NCBI GenBank assembly: GCA_035529405.1
Contig: DATKWV010000181.1
Span: 1-20,269 of the forward strand
Origin: DATKWV01 sp035529405
GTDB lineage: Bacteria; Planctomycetota; Phycisphaerae; Sedimentisphaerales; Anaerobacaceae
Direction: 5' to 3'
Length of the DNA: 20,269 nt
The translations under genes were made by a program, and so were the position numbers. Below, in pieces: positions 14,874 through 20,269 of this stretch. The notes beneath the pieces are model-generated. The model did no database searches. It saw only the letters and a program-made list of their open reading frames with translations, and was not told the DNA's origin. Position 1 is the stretch's first letter; the number at the start of each line of letters is the position of its first letter.

Positions 14874-15113
14874 ATGCCCTTAAACGTCAGAGCAATAGCC
14901 GTAAAAACCGCCGTCATCGGCTTCTTCGTGTTAAGTCTTGTACAGGTCTTTGCCGGCCTTTCGCCTGCTGCCTGCTGCTACAGGGCCGTCATCGGGGCGG
15001 CAATTATTTACCTGGCAACAGCCCTGGCGGTAAAAGCTGTTAACGCCATCATCACCGACGCCATTATTACAAAGCAGATGCACAGACAAAGAGAACAAGA
15101 AAGTGCCTACTGA
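14874..15113 (+). CDS. Small two-helix membrane protein between flhA and fliA
   Basis: 79 residues from ATG 14874; AAGGAG lies 10 bp upstream. A TTG at 14868 would be only 4 bp from that site. Two hydrophobic segments (about 8-29, VKTAVIGFFVLSLVQVFAG, and about 38-60, AVIGAAIIYLATALAVKAV) are joined by a short loop with two adjacent Cys (ACCYR). A hydrophilic tail of ~15 residues rich in Gln, Glu and Arg ends the protein. It lies 50 bp after flhA and overlaps the GTG start of fliA by 11 bp. The site is where flhF/flhG-type genes often sit in other bacteria, but this is unrelated to them. Function unknown; a helper of export or sigma factor expression is a guess. Confidence 0.72.
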   Translation: MPLNVRAIAVKTAVIGFFVLSLVQVFAGLSPAACCYRAVIGAAIIYLATALAVKAVNAIITDAIITKQMHRQREQESAY

Positions 15114-15897
15114 AACCGAAAATATTGCCCAGGAACAGCCGTTGGTCCGGCATCCAGACTCTAAAAGCCATCTTAAAACCGTGGCACTGCGGGCTTACTC
15201 CAGTCAAAAGAAACAGCCTGTCGGAAACGACCGGATAGTTCAGCTTTTACCCATGGTCGCCAGAATCGCTCAGCGTATGGCAGGATACCTCAAACCTCCC
15301 TTGTCTCTCGAAGACCTCGTATCGGCGGGCACGGTCGGGCTGATTAAGGCCGCCAGAAATTACGACCCCTCCCAGCAGGCCGAGTTCAGAACCTACGCAT
15401 TCATAAGAATAAAGGGTGCCATTCTCGACGAACTGCGGCATTTTTCTCTCCTGCCTCAAAATATAAGTAAACAGGCCCGAAAGGCCCTGCTGATCAGCAG
15501 ACAAATCGCTGAGCAGACCGGCGCATGCCCCACTGATGACGAATTGGCTGAAAAACTCGGAATAACTGTTGATAAACTTTACGAAACATTCGAAAGCATT
15601 CGTGCTCAGTACTCAGTCTCCATCAACCAGGACCACAACACCGCATTCGCCCTAAGCGACATTTTGCCCTCGGTCAATACCCCCGCTCCCGACAAGCAGC
15701 TCGAACGAAAAGAACTCATCGAAATGCTGACAAAAGCAATAAAACAGCTGCCCGCAAGGCAAAGAGAAATTATCCTGCTTTATTATCAGCAGCACCTGAC
15801 TATGAAGCAGATTGCACAGGTTTTGAACATTACCGAATCACGCGTAAGTCAGCTGCACGCAAAAATAATATTCAATCTGGCTGTAAAATTGAGGTAA
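15103..15897 (+). CDS. fliA: Flagellar RNA polymerase sigma factor FliA (sigma-28)
   Basis: 264 residues from GTG 15103, overlapping the previous gene by 11 bp. Sigma-70-family domains: region 2 at about 42-115 (LEDLVSAGTVGLIKAARNYDP, FRTYAFIRIKGAILDELR), region 3 at about 120-190, and region 4 with a helix-turn-helix at about 205-262 (LPARQREIILLYY, MKQIAQVLNITESRVSQLHAK). The pattern is that of FliA/WhiG sigma factors that transcribe late flagellar genes. The ~40-residue N-terminal extension is longer than in enterobacterial FliA. A FlgM-like inhibitor is encoded at the end of the same gene run. Confidence 0.94.
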   Translation: MPTETENIAQEQPLVRHPDSKSHLKTVALRAYSSQKKQPVGNDRIVQLLPMVARIAQRMAGYLKPPLSLEDLVSAGTVGLIKAARNYDPSQQAEFRTYAFIRIKGAILDELRHFSLLPQNISKQARKALLISRQIAEQTGACPTDDELAEKLGITVDKLYETFESIRAQYSVSINQDHNTAFALSDILPSVNTPAPDKQLERKELIEMLTKAIKQLPARQREIILLYYQQHLTMKQIAQVLNITESRVSQLHAKIIFNLAVKLR

Positions 15898-15904
15898 AAA
15901 TAAA

Positions 15905-16102
15905 ATGGACGACGACCTTCACATAATAAAGCCCGTCGAGGTTCTGAAAAACATTGCAGAACCGACCCCTGCCAAACAAAGAGAACAGAGAAAAAACCGA
16001 CAAAACCCGGGCAAAAAAAAGCCGCCGCAGCTTTCAGTTGAACGCAGTTTCGATGCAAAAACAACTGAAAACGACCAAAGTACACTTGACTATTGTGCCT
16101 GA
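15905..16102 (+). CDS. Small basic protein after fliA, unknown
   Basis: 65 residues from ATG 15905. The last codons of fliA provide GAGG as ribosome-binding site, 7 bp between the genes. The N-terminus is DDDLHIIKPVEVLKNI, then a Lys/Arg/Gln-rich middle (AKQREQRKNRQNPGKKKPPQ) and an acidic tail. It has no membrane segment and no recognised domain. Close coupling to fliA and an even open frame support a real gene. A role in flagellar gene control or nucleic-acid binding would be inference only. Confidence 0.62.
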   Translation: MDDDLHIIKPVEVLKNIAEPTPAKQREQRKNRQNPGKKKPPQLSVERSFDAKTTENDQSTLDYCA

Positions 16103-16151
16103 ATAAAAAAACAAAAAAAGCATAGCCGAAAAAGATAAGGTCTTGGCAAAA

Positions 16152-16412
16152 ATGCAAAAGCTGTTCGAACACATAATAAAAGCCGAAAATGTTTCCATCG
16201 ACGGTAACTTTCGTATCGAGCCCGGCCGGCCCCAGGGACAACCAAAACCTAATAATGTACCTGCCCAGGTCCGGATCGTTGAAAACACAGACGATTTCGC
16301 TGTTGTCGAAATAACCTGCTGCTGCGGTACGAAAACCCTGTTGAAGTGTCAATATCCAAACGCTCAGCCATCGGCCAAGCAGGCCGACCAGCAGGCAGAA
16401 CAAACACAGTAA
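16152..16412 (+). CDS. Small protein with a CCCG cysteine cluster, unknown
   Basis: 86 residues from ATG 16152, AAGG 11 bp upstream; a TTG at 16143 is an in-frame alternative start but is too close to that site. The N-terminus MQKLFEHIIKAENVSI looks helical. The middle has VRIVENTDDFAVVEITCCCG (C56-C58) followed by C66 (LLKCQYP), which suggests a small metal-binding or redox beta unit. The C-terminus is Gln/Ala-rich and probably disordered. It sits 49 bp after the small basic gene and before two lipoprotein genes. No family is recognised. Confidence 0.65.
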   Translation: MQKLFEHIIKAENVSIDGNFRIEPGRPQGQPKPNNVPAQVRIVENTDDFAVVEITCCCGTKTLLKCQYPNAQPSAKQADQQAEQTQ

Positions 16413-16504
16413 AAAAATGACCGAAAAATTAAAACAGATGAATAGAAAAAAACATTATCGTCTTGTAGTGACCAAATACCCGAAGGTTAAGAAAGGAAAC
16501 TGCC

Positions 16505-17086
16505 ATGTCGGTTAAACAAAAAATCGCTGTTCTTGTGCCTTTGCTGCCGATGATGCTTGCCTTGCAAAGCTGTGGGTTCGTGCGGTATCTCCAAAATACC
16601 GTTGTACCGCCCGCTGAGCCTCAAATCCAGATTGACTCCAGCCATGCGCGCCCTGCCAGGTTCCGGCAATCCGACCAGAAGGCGCCTACCGCCGTCGAAT
16701 CCGCCATTGAACTGTCGCAAAAATACGCCAAAGTCTCTGATGAAGCCTCGGTTTCGCGACAGGAAAAAGACCGCCTGACCACCGAAAACCACCTCTTAAA
16801 ACAACAGCTTATCCAGGTCCAGGCCGAATTCGAGAATACAAAACAGCACCTGGCAAAAGCAAACGAAATGCTCGTTGAAATGCGCATCGAACTGAACAAC
16901 TGGAAGCTCGATATCCTTGGCTTCCGGGACGAAATCCGCTATGCCGAGCAGTCGCAGATGGAGGCCCTGAGCAAAATAGTCGAATTCCTCGGCGGAGAGG
17001 TCGCAGCCGGCCCGCTCACTTCGCAGAATACCAAGCCGCTGTCATATACCGAGCCTAATTATCCGGGTATAGTTAAAAGTAAATGA
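16505..17086 (+). CDS. Coiled-coil lipoprotein
   Basis: 193 residues, ATG preceded by AGGAAA at 6 bp. The signal sequence MSVKQKIAVLVPLLPMMLAL ends in a lipobox LQSC, so Cys23 should be lipidated. From about 70 to 150 the protein is a heptad-like coiled coil (QEKDRLTTENHLLKQQLIQV, NTKQHLAKANEMLVEMRIEL). The C-terminal ~35 residues are Pro/Ser/Thr-rich. The next gene, 30 bp downstream, is also a lipoprotein. Location at the end of the flagellar operon suggests an envelope role, such as a collar or ring around the flagellum, but no such family is recognised. Confidence 0.8.
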   Translation: MSVKQKIAVLVPLLPMMLALQSCGFVRYLQNTVVPPAEPQIQIDSSHARPARFRQSDQKAPTAVESAIELSQKYAKVSDEASVSRQEKDRLTTENHLLKQQLIQVQAEFENTKQHLAKANEMLVEMRIELNNWKLDILGFRDEIRYAEQSQMEALSKIVEFLGGEVAAGPLTSQNTKPLSYTEPNYPGIVKSK

Positions 17087-17116
17087 TTGTATCAGAATCT
17101 CTTAAAGGGTACCTAA

Positions 17117-17749
17117 ATGAGCGGTTGCAGTAAACTGCGGTTCTTATCAGCCTTATGTTTGGCCCTGCTTGGCGCCTGTCGCACCCGCCCACAGCCGCCC
17201 CCTGCCACAAATTACTATTACCTCAATCCCGATAAGGAGTTGGCAACCATAGGCAGGGCCGTCATAGTCGGTCTTGAGAACGAGTCTGATTATCCCCAAA
17301 TCGCCGACCAGTTCACAAAGGCACTGTTCGAATCCGTACAGAAACAGCAGTTCTTCGGCCTTACACTAATCAGCAGGGATGACCCGCAATGGCGCAGCCT
17401 GATGCTCAAATCCGATGCTCAATTCTCACTGGAACAAATGTTTGCCGTCCGAAAGTGCCTTGGCGCCGATGCCATATTGTCCGGTACAATAACCACTTAT
17501 CGGCCTTATCCCAACATGGCCGTCGGCCTTCGACTAAGATTGCTCGACCTCAGGGATGGCCAATTGCTCTGGGCACTCGAGCAGATTTGGGATACCACCG
17601 ACAAAACCACTGAAGCACGTATTAAAAAGTATTTCAAAGACGTTATCCGCGCAGACTTTGAGCCTCTGCGCGAAAAACTGGTAATCCTTAGCTCGATAAG
17701 GTTTACGGATTTCGTCGCGTACGAAACGGCCCGGACTTTAATCCAGTGA
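17117..17749 (+). CDS. Lipoprotein with a CsgG/TolB-N-like alpha-beta domain
   Basis: 210 residues, ATG with AAAGGG 7-8 bp upstream. The signal peptide ends LLGAC, so Cys21 is the lipidation site. The mature part has RAVIVGLENESDYPQIADQF, then GADAILSGTITTYRPYPNMA, VGLRLRLLDLRDGQLLWALE and a C-terminal amphipathic stretch. The order 'GADAILSG-T-...-LRLLD-G-LLW' is typical of the alpha-beta fold shared by CsgG, LpoB, TolB N-domain and flagellar FlgT-like envelope proteins. It is probably anchored to the outer membrane and may support the flagellum's passage through the envelope. It is in the same direction and close to the coiled-coil lipoprotein. Exact family is uncertain. Confidence 0.8.
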   Translation: MSGCSKLRFLSALCLALLGACRTRPQPPPATNYYYLNPDKELATIGRAVIVGLENESDYPQIADQFTKALFESVQKQQFFGLTLISRDDPQWRSLMLKSDAQFSLEQMFAVRKCLGADAILSGTITTYRPYPNMAVGLRLRLLDLRDGQLLWALEQIWDTTDKTTEARIKKYFKDVIRADFEPLREKLVILSSIRFTDFVAYETARTLIQ

Positions 17750-17826
17750 AAATAATTTGAAGGGCTGCCCTTATCGTCCGCAAAGAAAAAAAACTTTAGA
17801 AAAAATGTAATTCGGCAAAAAAACAC

Positions 17827-17854
17827 TTAAGTTTCCTGAAAATTAAGCGACAAT
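17827..17854 (+). promoter_or_regulatory. Possible sigma-28 promoter before the FlgM-like gene
   Basis: TTAAGTTT (17827-17834), 12 bases, then GCGACAAT (17847-17854). It partly resembles the sigma-28 consensus TAAAGTTT-N11-GCCGATAA. The -10 part has two differences and the spacing is one base long. A 141-bp gap here, larger than others in the operon, makes an extra promoter plausible. A FliA-driven flgM is a known feedback pattern. Confidence 0.35.
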
Positions 17855-17890
17855 ACCGATGGTTTGAAAAGCTTCCTGGGTTTCGGTGCG

Positions 17891-18163
17891 ATGGTAGAAA
17901 AAATAAACACAAATCAAATTCCTAACTTCCTCGACAAAACTTCCGCCGGGCAGCTGAACAACAACGATTCGGCCCCAAATAATGACCCTGAAGTCTCTCT
18001 GCAGGTCGATTACGCTTCTTTTATTGAAAGCGCGCTTGCACAAACTCTTGAAGCCGACAGCCAGGCCGTACAGAAAGCCAAACAGCTTTTGGATTCCGGG
18101 CGGCTCGATACCGAAGAAAACATCACTGCTGCTGCCGAGGAAATCGCGGACTTCGGCATTTAA
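17891..18163 (+). CDS. flgM: FlgM-like anti-sigma-28 factor
   Basis: 90 residues from ATG 17891; TTG 17864 is an in-frame alternative. The first half is polar, Asn/Asp-rich and probably disordered, as in FlgM. The C-terminal half, AVQKAKQLLDSGRLDTEENI then EEIADFGI, has the FlgM pattern 'xxKxxxxSGxYxxxxxxIAxxLL-F'. FlgM holds FliA inactive until the hook is complete and FlgM is exported. It is the last gene before the terminator and lies in the same run as fliA and the hook-export genes. The match is moderate; a negative regulator of another kind is possible. Confidence 0.66.
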   Translation: MVEKINTNQIPNFLDKTSAGQLNNNDSAPNNDPEVSLQVDYASFIESALAQTLEADSQAVQKAKQLLDSGRLDTEENITAAAEEIADFGI

Positions 18164-18192
18164 CGGTCCGCGTAAATATAAAAAGAGTATTT

Positions 18193-18237
18193 GCTGTACA
18201 ACGTACAGCTTATACAAAGGCCGACCACGGATGGTCG
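18193..18237 (+). ncRNA. Two hairpins preceding the terminator, possible leader RNA
   Basis: Hairpin 1 is GCTGTAC (18193-18199) / GTACAGC (18203-18209), a perfect 7-bp stem with a 3-base loop. Hairpin 2 is CGACC (18222-18226) / GGTCG (18233-18237) with a 6-base loop. The segment around hairpin 2 is flanked by TACAAAGGCC and TACAAAAGCC. Eight bases of hairpin 1 (GCTGTACA) could instead pair with TGTACAGC at 18281-18288, inside the loop of the terminator. This could be the 3' end of the flagellar message or a 5' attenuator for the HPP gene. I do not recognise a known riboswitch class. Confidence 0.35.
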
Positions 18238-18267
18238 ATACAAAAGCCTGAAAGGATTTCGCAAACT

Positions 18268-18324
18268 CGGCGAGGATAGGTGTACAGCTGGAACCCCCAG
18301 TCATCCATACCTCGCCGTTTTTTT
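18268..18324 (+). terminator. Strong intrinsic terminator closing the flagellar operon
   Basis: CGGCGAGG (18268-18275) pairs perfectly with CCTCGCCG (18310-18317) and is followed by seven T (18318-18324). The 34-base loop has an inner CTGG/CCAG hairpin. It is 105 bp after the FlgM-like stop and 47 bp before the HPP gene. Confidence 0.85.
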
Positions 18325-18370
18325 ATTATAGCCGTACACTCGGCCTGAAATTGCCCGCAGAGGAATACTT

Positions 18371-18841
18371 ATGCGCTTTGAGCTGGGTATCGATAATAAA
18401 TTCAAAAAATTCTGGAAATTTTACCTGCTGCAGTCTCTTCTGGCCGGTATCGCAATGTTTATTCTCGTGCTGATACTCGGCCAAAAAAACATGGTCGTTG
18501 TCAGCAGCATGGGCGCCACAACTTTTATACTCTTTGCCTTGCCTAACGCCTACTCTGCACAAACCAGAAACGTCATCGGCGGACATCTCATAGGCCTGCT
18601 TGTCGGCACGATTTTCTATTTTACCGCCCTGCCGTACTGGCTCGAATATCCGCTTGTCATAGCCGTTGCAATCCTTATTATGGTCATCGTAAACGCCGAA
18701 CACCCCCCCGCCGCCGGCACGGCCCTGGCGGTGGTAATAAACGAAGTCTCTATCGGCGTATGCGCAACTATAATACTAAGCACAATCGTTCTGACCCAGG
18801 TACGCTATTATTTGAGACACCACCTGCAGAACCTGCTGTGA
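18371..18841 (+). CDS. HPP-family integral membrane protein
   Basis: 156 residues, ATG with AGGA 7 bp upstream. It has about four membrane helices: about 20-40 (LLAGIAMFILVLILG), 45-65 (VVVSSMGATTFILFALP), 73-110 and 118-140. The family signature NAEHPPAAGTAL is at about 108-119 with the His-Pro-Pro at 111-113, and SMGATTFILF also fits. HPP proteins are membrane proteins sometimes fused to CBS domains; some have been linked to nitrite transport in plastids, but the substrate here is unknown. It is separated from the flagellar operon by a terminator and has a TATTATAG element at 18324-18331 as a possible -10 box. A CBS-pair gene follows about 1 kb downstream. Confidence 0.88.
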   Translation: MRFELGIDNKFKKFWKFYLLQSLLAGIAMFILVLILGQKNMVVVSSMGATTFILFALPNAYSAQTRNVIGGHLIGLLVGTIFYFTALPYWLEYPLVIAVAILIMVIVNAEHPPAAGTALAVVINEVSIGVCATIILSTIVLTQVRYYLRHHLQNLL

Positions 18842-18860
18842 TTGCCCTGAAAAAAGTAAC

Positions 18861-19055
18861 TCACACATAGCGGTCAAAAATCATCCCCGTCATATCCGTT
18901 TCCGCAGCTGATTGTCTTTGGTAAATCCCGAAAACGGATCTATCTGTTTTATCCCTTGTTCTGTTTTCCGCCCGGCCTGTCTTCTCCGCTGCTGTTTTAC
19001 CCCACTGACTTAACGGTACCGACCGGATAACCGTGCTTGCAATGCGCTTTATCAT
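18861..19055 (-). CDS. Possible 64-aa hydrophilic protein, minus strand
   Basis: A 64-residue ORF, ATG at 19055-19053, with GGAGG and AGGG about 10 and 5 bp upstream, an unusually good ribosome-binding region. The protein is basic and polar (MIKRIASTVIRSVPLSQWGK) with no membrane segment and no recognised domain. It is convergent with the HPP gene, stopping 19 bp from it. The upstream hairpin at 19061-19114 covers the ribosome-binding site. Because the ORF is short and unmatched, it may be chance. Confidence 0.4.
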   Translation of the reverse strand: MIKRIASTVIRSVPLSQWGKTAAEKTGRAENRTRDKTDRSVFGIYQRQSAAETDMTGMIFDRYV

Positions 19056-19060
19056 TATTA

Positions 19061-19114
19061 CCCTGCCTCCGCCGGCTCTATCTTAGCACAAAACCGCCGG
19101 CAATCCAAGCAGGG
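19061..19114. repeat. Two-part inverted repeat in the HPP/zinc-ribbon gap
   Basis: Outer arms CCCTGC (19061-19066) and GCAGGG (19109-19114) and inner arms GCCGGC (19071-19076) and GCCGGC (19096-19101) are nested, with a 19-base loop. On the minus strand the GGAGG (19066-19070) of the small ORF falls inside the hairpin. It could be an RNA switch, an operator or part of a terminator. There is no T run after it. Confidence 0.5.
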
Positions 19115-19159
19115 TCACAAAAGCCGATGTCAGGACGCGCTGCTGTGCACGCCCGAACT

Positions 19160-19171
19160 GATATTATAGGA
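19160..19171 (+). promoter_or_regulatory. Promoter-like GATATTATAGGA element
   Basis: The same 12 bases occur at 19768-19779, 45 bp before the CBS gene. This copy is 101 bp before the zinc-ribbon gene. The TATTAT core is one base from the sigma-70 -10 consensus. No -35 box at normal spacing is visible for either copy. Confidence 0.35.
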
Positions 19172-19271
19172 ACATCTCGACAAATTTATTGTACTTGCAC
19201 CCGGATTTTAAGCTAAAATCTTGTACCTTTGAGCTGTGCTCGACCCGATGATTTAAGGCTGTTGGCAGACT

Positions 19272-19472
19272 ATGCAGATTATCGCCCAATGTCCCTGGTG
19301 CAATCACTGCTGGCTGCTGGCCGAAGACGCCGCAGACAGAAGGATTACCTGTCCTGCCTGTTTTGGGCTATTTAAGATACCACCTTTGCACGAGGTCCCA
19401 ATGGCCGTCAGAATCATTAAGCAGGCCAAGGGAACCATTTACGTTGACCAGCACGGAAACACTTACGGCTGA
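19272..19472 (+). CDS. Small zinc-ribbon protein
   Basis: 66 residues from ATG 19272; the ribosome-binding site is weak. CPWC (C7-C10) and CPAC (C27-C30) form two CxxC pairs 17 residues apart, a classic zinc ribbon. The context is QCPWCNHCWLL and ITCPACFGLFKIP. The remaining ~25 residues (PMAVRIIKQAKGTIYVDQHG) may form a beta strand pair. Such short zinc ribbons are common in bacteria and are often of unknown function. It stands alone between the HPP and CBS genes. Confidence 0.72.
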   Translation: MQIIAQCPWCNHCWLLAEDAADRRITCPACFGLFKIPPLHEVPMAVRIIKQAKGTIYVDQHGNTYG

Positions 19473-19823
19473 CCTCCGATTTCTGTCTTGCGATTTCTGG
19501 CTTCTGCCCTCCAACCTCTACCTGCTGTCCACTTTATGCTGCCTTTGATTCCCGAGCCGCGATTTACGAGTCACCAGCGACCAGCTTCGAGCGATGTTTT
19601 ACATTGTGTATGCCATAGTTTCCACTCAATCCCAGCCGCCCAAATGACGAAGTTTCCGATAGAAGGTTTTTTGAATCTTTAGCTGATGCCCGTGCCGTGC
19701 TGTTTTATCCGCCCGGCAGTTTCAGCGTAAGGATACAAAAATGCAAACATAGCCTTTGCGGGCGCCGGATATTATAGGACCGCTGGAAACTGTCCCGGCG
19801 ATGGTTAGAGGAGATTTTCTTTG
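19473..19823. other. Low-complexity spacer between the zinc-ribbon and CBS genes
   Basis: No gene is supported. The first ~100 bp repeats short motifs: CGATTTCTG at 19477-19485 and again at 19491-19499, then GCTTCTG; further on, CGATTTACGAGTCACCAGCG. These look like degenerate simple repeats. The last 60 bp hold the GATATTATAGGA element (19768-19779) and GAGGAG (19808-19813), the ribosome-binding site of the CBS gene. Confidence 0.45.
19768..19779 (+). promoter_or_regulatory. Promoter-like GATATTATAGGA element before the CBS gene
   Basis: Identical to 19160-19171. It lies 45 bp before the ATG at 19824, a normal distance for a -10 box with a short leader. The related GATATTATTGG is at 3539-3549, before the first sigma-54 activator. 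Confidence 0.4.
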
Positions 19824-20269
19824 ATGGCTGAAGCTCAGCAGGGCCAAAAAATCGGTGCCATAACGCCCGATAAAAATGCTTTGCCGGCGACTAACTGCTT
19901 TGCCGGCGACCATGCAGCTGCCGTCGATATAGCATCCGGTCGGCTGGTAACATCCTCCCGTGTCTGGATGGAGGTTCGGGACATTATGAGCACGGATGTA
20001 ACCACCATATCCTCGCATAACACCGTACTGTCCGCGGCTAAAGTCATGTCTGAAAATAAAATCTCCTGCCTGGTTGTTGTCGACGACAATAACGTCACCG
20101 GAATACTCACAGAGACAGACATGTTGACCCCAATCGCAGCCCAAAAGACCGATTTCAGCACCATACTCGTTGCGGACATAATGTCGTCACCTGTCCAAAC
20201 AGTCCAGGACGAGCTGTCGGTCTTTGAAGCCGGCAGGATTATGGAGGCTGAATCCATAAAGAAACTGCC
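19824..20269 (+). CDS. CBS-domain protein (partial, cut by the right edge)
   Basis: Open for 148 codons from ATG 19824 to the window end. GAGGAG lies 10 bp upstream; TTG at 19821 is an alternative. About 50 residues of variable N-terminus precede two CBS units. The first, about 52-110, begins VWMEVRDIMSTDVTTISSHN and contains SCLVVVDDNNVTGILTETDM. The second begins VADIMSSPVQTVQDELSVFE and is cut. CBS pairs bind adenine nucleotides and regulate attached domains. What follows (kinase, cyclase or nothing) cannot be seen. The HPP gene is about 1 kb upstream and could be a functional partner, as HPP and CBS occur fused in some proteins. Confidence 0.85.
   Translation, partial: MAEAQQGQKIGAITPDKNALPATNCFAGDHAAAVDIASGRLVTSSRVWMEVRDIMSTDVTTISSHNTVLSAAKVMSENKISCLVVVDDNNVTGILTETDMLTPIAAQKTDFSTILVADIMSSPVQTVQDELSVFEAGRIMEAESIKKL

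Noticed and set aside
17759..17776. AAGGG/CCCTT mini-hairpin after the CsgG-like lipoprotein
   Set aside because: Five pairs with a 3-base loop and no T run on the coding strand; too weak to call a terminator.
18211..18317. Possible c-di-GMP (GEMM) riboswitch before the HPP gene
   Set aside because: CGCAAA and ACAGCTGG pieces recall GEMM, but the order, the GNRA hairpin and the closing stems do not fit.
19263..19277. Sigma-54-like TGGCAGACTATGCA before the zinc-ribbon gene
   Set aside because: Only 8 bases separate GG and GC, not 10, and the -12 part would overlap the start codon.
19722..20257. Two 140-codon minus-strand frames at the right end
   Set aside because: They overlap the CBS-domain reading frame with its DIMS and GILTETD motifs and a good ribosome-binding site.

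Overview
This window is a flagellar gene cluster on a bacterial chromosome. The combination of flagellar proteins, many TPR proteins, GTG/TTG starts, small Cys-pair proteins and the overall protein style suggests the Planctomycetota, probably a Phycisphaerae-like lineage. That placement is an inference from protein style; there is no rRNA here to prove it. Nothing looks like a mobile element, CRISPR array or tRNA.

Left part, minus strand (about 3216 down to 1): a near-perfect sigma-54 promoter (3201-3216) reads into flgD, a flgE-like hook gene, a 64-aa single-helix membrane protein, and a membrane-anchored YcgR/PilZ protein that runs off the left edge. The 64-aa protein is a tandem duplicate of the first ~57 codons of the PilZ gene, together with part of its upstream leader. 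FlgD carries three copies of a ~52-residue module.

Centre, plus strand: a sigma-54 activator gene (3656-5101) faces away from flgD across a ~500-bp region with repeats. After a terminator-like hairpin (about 5249-5292) and a second near-perfect sigma-54 promoter (5338-5353), a co-directional run of 14 genes extends to a strong terminator at 18268-18324. These genes overlap or are separated by short gaps (up to 141 bp), so most or all probably form one ~13-kb operon. Order: membrane TPR/STN-like protein, exported TPR protein, second sigma-54 activator, fliL, fliM, fliN, flhA, small two-helix membrane protein, fliA (sigma-28), a small basic protein, a small Cys-cluster protein, a coiled-coil lipoprotein, a CsgG/TolB-N-like lipoprotein, and a FlgM-like anti-sigma factor.

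How it may work together: RpoN plus one or both activators would switch on the hook genes (flgDE) and the export/switch operon. That operon makes sigma-28, and its last gene looks like the sigma-28 inhibitor, possibly with its own sigma-28 promoter. Both activators have degenerate receiver domains, so control may not depend on ordinary phosphorylation. PilZ would add c-di-GMP braking.

Right part (18325-20269): non-flagellar, loosely spaced genes. They are an HPP-family membrane protein, a possible 64-aa minus-strand ORF with a hairpin over its ribosome-binding site, a small zinc-ribbon protein, a ~350-bp low-complexity spacer, and the start of a CBS-pair protein cut by the right edge.
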